From Alphaproteobacteria bacterium (GTDB lineage: Bacteria > Pseudomonadota > Alphaproteobacteria > UBA7879), in the NCBI GenBank assembly GCA_002869105.1, contig PKTP01000003.1, positions 62,001 through 126,000 of the forward strand: 64,000 nt of DNA, written 5' to 3'. This document shows, piece after piece, positions 56,178 through 64,000 of the stretch. The notes under the pieces were generated by a model. The model was not told the origin of the DNA, ran no database searches, and was given only the letters and a program-made list of their open reading frames with translations. How positions within the stretch are numbered: position 1 is the stretch's first letter; every line of letters starts with the position of its first letter. The position numbers were made by a program, and so were the translations under genes.

Positions 56178-56440
56178 TTACTTACTATATTGAAAAAGTT
56201 CTCGGGCGGTGCGGCCAATGGCTTCTAGGTCATTTGGGTCAACGATTCTAGTGTGTCCATCACCGCCACCCGTGTAAAAACCAGGCTTCTTGACGATGGG
56301 GAACAGCTGGGTGTTGTCCTTGCTAAGCAATACATCCTTAGAATTATTTGAAGTGCTACGAAAGAAAAATACGTAGACCAATTGTTTTCTAGGGCTGTTT
56401 GGGCGGTGGCATCACTGATGTGGTGCTTTGTTCAGGTCTT
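56178..56440 (-). pseudogene. Orphan toxin-tip cassette with pre-toxin motif LENNW
   Basis: The frame from 56425 to 56378 reads ISDATAQTALENNW, which matches DVSAATALENNW in the full-length toxin. It continues, after a frame change, as LVYVFFFRSTSNNSKDVLL and ends in TRIVDPNDLEAIGRTARELF (67 codons, 56178-56381). It is a different tip, joined at the same pre-toxin point. It has no start of its own, and is probably material for recombination into the full-length gene. Confidence 0.55.
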
Positions 56441-56460
56441 AGATTGTGCTCTTCTGGAAA

Positions 56461-56982
56461 CTAGTCTGCTTGATGCTGTGCTTTGAGTTTTTGATATTCT
56501 TCTTCGGCTTCTTCTTCGCTTTTAAGCATGTCTAAAAAGGCCTCAAAATCTTTTGCCAAAAACGAAACAGCTTCTTCTGTGCCAGCTCCTTCATGATTCC
56601 AAAACACCACGGGGGGATTATCTGTCTTGGGATCTTGGCGATAGTCGAAACAGAAATAGTTGCCGAATGGATCGACGGCGAAGGCAATGATTTTTTCTGG
56701 GAAAAACTCAGGAGGGTTAGAGAGCTCTTCCCAAATGGTTTCTGTTTCATAATTATTCTGTGATGCAGATAAAAATCTACCTAAGAATTTCATATCAATT
56801 TTTTTTAACGTATTATCAAAAAAAATCACTCGCTGATCTTGCGGGCAGCCATAGTCACATTCTGCAATGGTATTAATATATTTATTGGGAAATTTATATT
56901 TTGTATATTTTTGAAGAGTTTTAACTTCAATTGCGTCTAAGGCTCTAAGACAACTAGTAAAATTAATCATTCCGTCCCCCAT
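56461..56982 (-). CDS. SUKH (SMI1/KNR4) family immunity protein
   Basis: The 173-residue protein has the SMI1/KNR4 pattern: an N-terminal Trp-poor helix region, FFPEKIIAFAVDPFGNYFCF, DNPPVVFWNHEGAG, and a terminal FLAKDFEAFLDMLKSEEE. SUKH proteins neutralise nuclease toxins. Its start overlaps the toxin stop; the ATG at 56970 forms an ATGA overlap with it, and another ATG lies at 56982. This coupling to the WHH nuclease fits a toxin-immunity pair. The gene is intact. Confidence 0.75.
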   Translation of the reverse strand: MGDGMINFTSCLRALDAIEVKTLQKYTKYKFPNKYINTIAECDYGCPQDQRVIFFDNTLKKIDMKFLGRFLSASQNNYETETIWEELSNPPEFFPEKIIAFAVDPFGNYFCFDYRQDPKTDNPPVVFWNHEGAGTEEAVSFLAKDFEAFLDMLKSEEEAEEEYQKLKAQHQAD

Positions 56983-58340
56983 AGAGACATCCCCCCTTGA
57001 TGACCTGTTGTTTTATGAACTTTATGTGGTATTAACTGTAGTCTACCCATTTCTTGATGGTGATGCCACGTCAGGCCAGATATCCGTGGATTGCCTGCAT
57101 AAATATCGCTCAGCTGCATTGAATTAAATTGTTCTTTGGGTATGTGCCCTGACTTAAGAGATGCTTTTAAATTTTTAGTAGCTTTTAGTATGTGATCAAC
57201 CGAAGTTTCTTTTATCAAATCTCCCGTAATTCTAGTCTCAAAGATAACATGATTATCAAAGATAGGGAAAACCCTAGGATCGAATGGAACCCCAGTTTCT
57301 GGGTGGACAGTATTGGCAAGTTTGGCATTGGGGGCAGATTTTCCTGCGATGGTGTGAGATTTGACTTCACCCGGATATCTTGATTCTAGATGGCTTTCCA
57401 TTGTTCTTGGGTGATAGGGCCGTTGATTAATGGCCGCGCCTTCAGCAGCCGCTGCCGCTTCTCCAGTTGCACCTTTAGCCGCAGCGGTTTCAACTTTGCC
57501 AGTGACTTTGTTAAAGCCGCGGGCGATCAATGCATCTCCTGCCTGATCTAGACGGGCTATTTTGCCACTGACTGTTTCAGCGAAATTTCCTACTTTCACT
57601 CCCATTTTGTTCATGAATATTTTCAGAACAGGGTTTTTGCTTAAGACATAACTCCAAGCTGCTTGAACAGACGGTGCGGCAATCTTAGCGCCCTTAGCAA
57701 TGACTTTACCGCCAACAACACCAATGACAACTTCAAAACCCAAGTGGATCATGGCATCTAATGCAGCTTCTTCCTGTGGTTTGCCGGCTTTAATGGCGTC
57801 GTCATAAACAGTGTAGGTGTCATAGATGGCCCATGCAGCCATACCGCCCATAATGACAAACTGTAACCAATTGTTTTCAAGAGCGGTGGCAGCAGACACA
57901 TCAGCTGTTTCTGGGTTAAGTCCCACCAAACTGGTCCCTAAAGCAGTAAGCATCCGAGATTTAAACTGAATATTGTCGATGAGTTCCTTGTTTAGAGTTT
58001 CTGCAACCTCGGCACGGAGTTTGTTTTTTTCCTCTTCAGAAAGGGGGCTTTGGGCAGAGCTCATTCGCTCTTGCATAGCGGCTTCAATTTTCTCGGTGCG
58101 TTCAACCAAGCTTGGCGTTAAAGCTTCGGCAATCACTTCAGCAGCAACGGCCCCGACAGCACCACTGGCAGCGCCAGCTCCCGGATCATCAGGGTTGCGG
58201 AGGGCGCCAGAAGCTCCGCCCACAATGGCATGTAGAAGCTTGTGCGTTAGATAGTCTAGATCAGGGCGGATTGAGCCAATTCCTTCCTGCCATGGCGCTG
58301 CTAACTTTACGCACCGCTGCATCCAATGCCGCGTTAGCAA
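56967..58340 (-). pseudogene. Toxin C-terminal part: pre-toxin and WHH nuclease
   Basis: The 457-codon frame is the C-terminal part of the polymorphic toxin. It has a stem of Ala/Gly-rich repeats (GGASGALRNPDDPGAGAASG), the pre-toxin segment ATALENNWLQF, two hydrophobic stretches (GGMAAWAIYDTYTVYDDAI, VIGVVGGKVIAKG), and a C-terminal HNH nuclease of the WHH family. The nuclease motifs are ETGVPFDPRVFPIFDN and GLTWHHHQEMGRLQLIP followed by HQGGMSLWG. Upstream, a frameshift near 58265-58330 separates it from the rest, so its formal TTG start at 58340 is not real. The nuclease tip itself is intact. Confidence 0.8.
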
Positions 58341-58435
58341 GGGCTTTATCTGGCGCTTCTTGCAAAATTGTTGCCCTGAGTGGACCCTGAATTAGGGTTT
58401 CAATACCAATGCCTTTTAAGAGATCGGGAAGATTG

Positions 58436-58981
58436 TCAAGTCCGGCCGTTGGGATCGATCCCTAAATCACCTGCCACCTGTTGGCCCATGTATTGACCAA
58501 CGATATTAACCGCCATTTGTTTAACGGCATCCGCATTGAAGGCACGTTCTAAAGCTTGATGATCACCTACAAACTCACCGGCAAAGCCGTGGGCTAGGTT
58601 TTTACTGATCGCTGTGAAGCCCGCATCCGCAAAGAAGGTAGCAGCTTCGCCAGTAGCGCCCAGCAAACTAGACCCCATGCCTTTGGTGAGAACTGCCACA
58701 GCAATTGCAATGGCAACACTTAGCGTTGGACTCAACGAAACCACTTCAAAATAGTCCGCATGATGAGTATTTTGAATTGGGACGATCTCGACCTCACCAG
58801 TATTTTTTGCAAGGATCTCTTGAAGGCCAGGAAGTGCTCTTTCCAATGGAACCCGGACCCTGATTTCGCCAGTTTTTGAATTTGTAAACGTCTCAATTGT
58901 AAGGGCGGGCTGACTGCTGGTTTGACCATCAGGAGATGGAAGTTGGTTGAATGTAAATGTACCACCTCCCTCAACACTCAC
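58436..58981 (-). pseudogene. Toxin stem fragment
   Basis: The 181-codon frame is part of the same gene. Its upstream end continues, after a one-base shift near 59078-59086, from the frame of 59062-61215: the bridging codons read TSTTIKDEFRRIENHIRTIQ. Downstream it stops at 58436 because of another shift near 58440; the next frame reads GLDNLPDLLKGIGIETLIQG. It has the HADYFEVVSLSPTLSVAIAI region and AVKQMAVNIVGQYMGQQVAG. No own start is convincing. Confidence 0.6.
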
Positions 58982-59061
58982 AGGCAGAAATGTCTGATCA
59001 AATATTTGGCTAGATTTTTGGATGGTGCGGATATGGTTTTCAATACGTCGAAACTCGTCTT

Positions 59062-61215
59062 TTATGGTGGTAGATGTCGCTGCCGCAAGTCTGGCTCCAG
59101 GTACAGAGGAGATATGACAGTTCTACCTTCGGGGTTCACAAATTGTGTCCCCCAAGCAATTAACGGATTTGTTTTAGATAGAATAGAAGTATCTCCCTCT
59201 GATTTAATTATATCGGCGATCATTCGGGCGAATTCCTCATGTGCTTCTATAATTTTGCTACTCCAAAAAGTGTGTCTTTCGTAGCTAGAGTCGGTGCGTG
59301 CACTCTCGGAGGTTCCATTTAATTGAACCTGACCACCTTCTAAATAGGCACCTTCTTCTCCAGCTTCTATATCAGCGCCAGCAAATCTTAGGATTCCAGG
59401 TGCATTTAAATAAACTTTTAGACCTCCTTTGATATGGCTGAGTTCGGGCCGAACTGATCGATGACGGCTGTTATAATACTCCTTATAGGCTTCAAGAAGC
59501 TGGGCTTTAATATCGATATTGCGGCCTTGAATGACAACGCGGCCATTTTTTGCATCAATAAGAGCTGCGCTTAGAGTCGTATCGCCTTCCGGAGAGCTAA
59601 CAACAATATCTCCCAGGGCTTCAAGCTTGGGTTGACTTTTAAGCTCTTCTTCAAACCCGCTCGGGGTCAATTTGCGTTCGAAAAGAGCTTTCAAATTGAC
59701 GTTTTTTTTAAGAGAGAGGATAAGTATTTCACGCCCCTTAAGCTTGTCCTGTATATCAATATTTCCATCAGAAATGATTAAGATTGGCCCTTCTGAATTA
59801 ATGGGGCTTCTAATAACGATCGGGCCTGATCTCTCATGCTCTTCCTGGGCCGGGACAATTGCTTGAGGGTGTCCTTTTTCTTCTCCAGAGGCACTTAGCG
59901 CAGGACCTGAACCATTTTCAAATGCTCTGGCGGGCGCTGCAACAAAGCGGTTGCCAACCATGGCCCCCGCATTTTGGTGCACCTCATCAATTAAATGGCA
60001 GGGGATGAATAAGGTTGGAGCAAGAACAACGTGGGTATTTATAAGCTTGGGGCTATAAAATAAAAAGGGCTTAGTTTTTTCATCGCTCCTGGATCGATTA
60101 AAGAGGGTTGCAAGAGAGGTTTCAGAAACTTCTTTAACGCCATGAAAGTAATTATAGTAGTATACAGAGGCTTGGCGATGAAGTTCCTGTACAAGTTCTT
60201 TATTAATGGATTGATTATGCTCTATGTTACCGCGCATTAATCTTTTTTGAACAGCTTCTTGCACCCACTCTATCAAGCGACTTGGGGGCATCAAAAAAAG
60301 AGCTGAGCCCTGATGGCGGGAAAATTGTCCATTAGGAGTACGTATAACCAGATGGTCTTTTAAACTTTCATAAAATGAACTGGCTTGATCTTGATCAAAC
60401 CAAGTATCTTGAGTTAGAAAAACAAAAGGCGTGTTTTTTCTAAGCTGTGCATCAACTAATGGGTTAAGGGTGATAAAACCTTTAAGCGCATCCCAAGTTG
60501 TTGATTCAACAAGAGGAGATTTGGAACGAAGAAGGAATGGATTTTTTGACCCTAGAATTAGACCTCCGAGTCCAACTTTAACCAGTGCCTCTGAAGCAGA
60601 AATAAATCCCTCTAGCAAACGAGGGTGATCTAAAACCACATCTCCCCCAAAACTAGTTTGAGCTGGGAAGCTTTGTTGTGCTCCAGAAAAGTTGCTTGTT
60701 AATTTCATGAAATCAAAATATGAATTTGTCAGCAGGTATGGTGACTCGAGGTTTCTCCTCCACACCATAGGATCATATGAACTTGGGCCACTGTTGTAAC
60801 TCCATTTGCATACATATCTACTTTCTCGGGGGCATGATCTACGTTTGAGCAATCGACCTGGGAGATAATGAGAAGAATCAAAATCGATTTTAGAATCTAG
60901 GAGAATAGATCTCTCTATCTTTTTTTGGTGGAGCCCAGTTTTAACATCAACACTTGTTATATTTACTGGTGGACGAGTCGTTTGAGCATGAAATATGCTG
61001 GCTTTATTTTCTAGGCTACCCCCTTCTGTAGTTAAAAACTCTAAGGCCCGAATTGTGGATGGATCTGAGAGGACAAATGGTTTCCAGTCATATCCGTCAA
61101 ACCTATATTCTGTATTAAATGTTCTATGAATTCTGCAGTCATAAATGCTGGAGCGAGCTAAACCTTTTGTAAGAATAGCTGGGCTATTAATAAGTTTATT
61201 GAGAGCAATTTGCAA
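59062..61215 (-). pseudogene. Haemagglutinin-like toxin, middle part
   Basis: The 717-codon frame is in register with the frame upstream: only TAG at 61219-61221 separates them. A TTG at 61215 is the formal start. It contains beta-helix-like strands (GDIVVSSPEGDTTLSAALID, VVIQGRNIDIKAQLLEAYKE). It ends at 59062 by a frameshift into the frame of 58436-58981. It is the middle of one long surface protein. Confidence 0.6.
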
Positions 61216-61218
61216 TCT

Positions 61219-63084
61219 CTAGGCATGTATGGATCCGGCTACTACATATGAAATATCTGTTAATCTGAGTTCAAGCTCCTTTGCCTTTAAAATTGATTTA
61301 AGTAAAAGGGGGCCTAAAATCTCTAATTTACCTTTTATATCTATGCCAGAGTTGTTGGGAATATAAAAAGGATCTCGATGAATAGCTAAGTCATCATGGC
61401 AGACGTTATAACCGAATAATCCATGGAATATATTGGTGGAAAAATTACATTCATAATAAGTTGAAAAAACGTCATAAACTGGATCCGGTATCAAGCGGCC
61501 AATCTTTAAGGTGTTGGGCGCGCGAATGGCACCTTTTTTGGCAAGAACATAGCCCTGTTCTAAATCAAAGTGCTTGGCATAAATATCAATCTCTCCATCT
61601 CCTTGGCGTAGATCAATCAAGAAAGAACGTCTGATACGGATTAATGTTTTATGACCAAAGACTCGTAATCCTTCAGCCTTTAAGATGACTGTTTTGTCAT
61701 GATAAAAAGGATCTAATGAAATTTCATAGTCGTACCTATAACTGTGAATATCTGGGGTCTTAATAGGGGCATATAGTGCATCATATTCCTTTTTAGCTTG
61801 AGAAAGATCATGAGGAACGCCGGGCTCAGCAAACTCAAGCACGCCTCCTAAAGTGAAATTCTCACCTAGTCTAAAATGATTACGGGGGGCATTCTCCCCG
61901 GCCATGTCTGGTCTGATTGGATGCAGAAGCACTCGTAGGCGTCCCACATTCTCCAAACCTCGCTCAACAGAAATGGAATTTGCTGAGGTAAACATATATG
62001 GTGTAATAATTTGAGAGTTTTCAATGAACAGCTTTCCTGGTTTCTTATCTAGATAGCCATGAGATTCCAGGGCCTCTATCAATGCCCCTGGTTGCTCTAG
62101 TTGGTCAGGGGAAACAATGCTTAATAGGTCATTTAGTGGCTTTGCATCTAAAATATGTAGATATTCTTTAGCTTCAATAAGGCTTTTAGTTATATAATAC
62201 TCACTCCCATCATTTGGATGACCCGGGGGTCTGATAAACATATCGTTACCAGCCAACGTGCCTAATTCAATGTTCCTATTGGGCTTATGTAAATCTATTA
62301 CGGAACGCATAGCGCTGAAGTCTAGAAACGCTATTCCTGCACTGCCAATCAAACCTGTATTCTTGTGTTCGCCCCCGCCTTTTGTTAAGACCAGTAAATT
62401 AGAAGCGCCTATTTCCCCCTCATTCCTTAAATTATCTACGGATAGGAATAGATTTTTTGCTTTGAGTGTATTTGTTTCTAATTGATCCAGTTTCTCGGTC
62501 TGGATTGTGGCGCGTTCAAAAACAGTTAATTCGCCGTAGTTCAATAAAAGATGTGTTTTTAAGTCTAGTACATCCACACCAATTTTACCATTGAAGAGCG
62601 CGTTGGTAGATGACAAATTTATTTGCCCGTACTGATCACTGCTTTCAAGTTCAACGGTCCCATTGAACCTGATATCATAGGATGGTACTTCGGTTGTTTT
62701 TGGAGTATGAATTTTGAGCTTATCTTTATGCCAAGTGAAAAAAAACCGTTCACCTTGGCCATCAAAAATTTTAAAATCAAGGCCTTGATCGGTGATTGCG
62801 GTTTCTGTAAATCCACCAAATCCACGTTGATAAGCCCTATTTTCTTGGGGAAATAAACTTAAGTCTTCAGGAGCTTCTAGAACAGTAATGCCGAGTTGTT
62901 GTTCATCAAGAGGAGCAACACGAACTCTTAATATTGAATCATCCTGACCAAGCTCTACGGAAATCTGCCGGATGCTGGCAGATAGATAAAACAGCTGTTG
63001 ATTAAGGAGGAGGGCGCAGAGACAGTAGACTGTAAGCTTTTTAAACCACAACTTACAAACGTGGGCTATTTTGAAAAACATCAT
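61219..63084 (-). pseudogene. Haemagglutinin-like toxin, N-terminal part
   Basis: The 621-codon frame begins with a long signal peptide (KKLTVYCLCALLLNQQLFY). It continues with beta-rich sequence like that of filamentous haemagglutinins (KAKNLFLSVDNLRNEGEIGA, then LVLTKGGGEHKNTGLIG). It ends at an in-frame TAG. Together with the three frames downstream it forms one gene of about 2000 codons running 63084-56967, with one in-frame stop and three frameshifts. No two-partner secretion transporter gene is in the window. Confidence 0.65.
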
Positions 63085-63359
63085 ATCTTTATTTTTAACA
63101 AATTATTTAATGATAGCTTATTTACGAAATGACAATAATAAAATTAGATATTTTAGAAGATTTCAAAGAAAGTTATTTTTGGAGCGCATGCAAAAGCAAT
63201 CGAGGACGAGGCGCAGCTAGTTATCTAGCACGGCCCCAGATATTCTTCAAGAAAACAATTACTCCTTTGCCCGGGTGCAGGAGTAAGGGTGAGGATACCT
63301 GGGTGTAGCTTGTGTATTAACAAGACCCAATTTCAAAGAGGCGCTACAGCTTCAAAAAT
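63085..63359. other. Intergenic region before the toxin gene
   Basis: It holds an A/T-rich part next to the toxin start (63090-63175), likely its promoter. The more G/C-rich stretch at 63180-63345 has an irregular repeat (CTCCTTTGCCCGGGTGCAGGAG) and looks different from its surroundings. No gene was seen. It may be a remnant of a mobile or repeated element. Confidence 0.3.
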
Positions 63360-64000
63360 TTAACTGATTTTTGCGTAGTCAAGATTGGGCATAATATATA
63401 TAGATTCTAAAATATTTTCTTTTACCAGCTCACGAAATCTTTTTATATCCTCAGAATTAAGAGCCTCGGCCGGCAAATAAGGTTTTTTAATGGTCAGTTT
63501 ATCAATAATAAGACTATCTTTATTTTCTCTCACCATTTCGCGATTTATTCTTATGTATGGCGTGTCAACTGATATATTAAATGCCTCTCCACCAGGTATT
63601 GACGTATTCTTAAGCCGTGTTTTTCTAAAAAGAGTTTTTGGAATCCCAAGTGACATATCGTTAACTTGTTGTTCCGAATTAAACAATATTTTTTCAAGGC
63701 TTTGATATCCTAGTGGAATACCAGGACCTAGGTTTGTTTTTTTAAAATATTGCTTCTTTTTCATAGTTATTTTGATTTTAACAGTTTTCACATCACGGGA
63801 ATTGAGATTTGGTAAAATCATTTTGGCGGCATCTTCATCTTTTAAAGGCTCTGCTGTTATGTAATCAAATAAATATTCTTCAAGGGATTTCTCTGACATA
63901 TATAAGCTAAGTCCGGTTATAAGCGCAGCATCATGTCCTGTTGCCTCATAATCGATTATGTGTTGTGCTGGAGAAGAGTCAAAACGAATTGTATGCTCAA
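63360..64000 (-). CDS. Partial gene, possibly a CAF1/PARN-like ribonuclease
   Basis: The frame is open to the right edge of the window, so the gene is incomplete at its 5' end. An ATG at 63899 exists, but the codons before it read IDYEATGHDAALITGLSLYM, close to the C-terminal motif of the CAF1/PARN deadenylase family (HxAGxDAxLTG). The remaining sequence (SEKSLEEYLFDYITAEPLKD and onwards) is not recognised. Such enzymes shorten poly(A) tails of eukaryotic mRNA; in an intracellular bacterium a host-directed role could be imagined. The catalytic acids of the family's N-terminal motifs would lie outside the window. The position of the usual His is taken by Glu if aligned directly. Confidence 0.4.
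   Translation of the reverse strand, partial: EHTIRFDSSPAQHIIDYEATGHDAALITGLSLYMSEKSLEEYLFDYITAEPLKDEDAAKMILPNLNSRDVKTVKIKITMKKKQYFKKTNLGPGIPLGYQSLEKILFNSEQQVNDMSLGIPKTLFRKTRLKNTSIPGGEAFNISVDTPYIRINREMVRENKDSLIIDKLTIKKPYLPAEALNSEDIKRFRELVKENILESIYIMPNLDYAKIS

Noticed and set aside
1-64000. CRISPR arrays, insertion sequences or prophage
   Set aside because: No regularly spaced direct repeats, transposase-like genes or phage genes were seen on either strand.

Overview
The window looks like part of the chromosome of a host-associated alphaproteobacterium, most plausibly a Holosporales-type or similar intracellular symbiont. Evidence for an alphaproteobacterium is the complex I accessory protein NDUFA12 beside mlaD and a DUF2155 gene, the TPR-bamB-der and pgsA-trmL-hemF runs, and the whole rpoC-rpoB-rplLJAK-nusG-secE-tRNA-Trp block. 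Evidence for a host-associated life is a secreted class 3 lipase, a DUF2608 HAD protein, large secreted repeat proteins, a polymorphic toxin locus and many disrupted accessory genes. The species is not identified.

Layout. 1-4320: a broken unknown gene, then the yebC-ruvC-ruvA-ruvB-ybgC operon on the minus strand, with ybgC frameshifted. 4520-6149: a LuxR-type regulator and a secreted nucleoside-phosphorylase-like gene, each out of frame at a poly-T run. 6424-9461: a putative secreted-protein operon ending in a lipase. 9514-18545: membrane and transport genes, rlmH, a DsbA-like protein, an M23 peptidase, hemF, trmL and pgsA. 18665-21038: small secreted unknowns and a DUF2608 protein. 21279-33106: the ribosomal protein/RNA polymerase cluster with its control elements. 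33352-36799: a very large secreted helical-repeat protein broken by an in-frame TAG and a frameshift. 36866-45123: mfd, der, bamB, a TPR protein, DUF2155, mlaD and NDUFA12. 45330-55325: the B12-dependent ribonucleotide reductase nrdJ behind two NrdR boxes, accA, an LpxH-like hydrolase, a glycosyltransferase, a DEAD-box helicase, greA and an ELM1-family gene. 55377-63084: a haemagglutinin-like polymorphic toxin gene with a WHH nuclease tip, a SUKH immunity gene and displaced toxin fragments. 63360-64000: the 3' part of a gene resembling CAF1/PARN deadenylases.

Main theme. Nearly all housekeeping genes are intact, whereas accessory and secreted-protein genes carry at least ten frameshifts or in-frame stops. 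Several lie in homopolymers and could be assembly errors or phase-variable tracts; others (two TAG codons, frameshifts outside homopolymers) look like real decay. The most interesting systems are the toxin/immunity locus with orphan tip cassettes, the giant repeat protein, and the paired LuxR regulator and secreted phosphorylase that both switch frame at poly-T runs.
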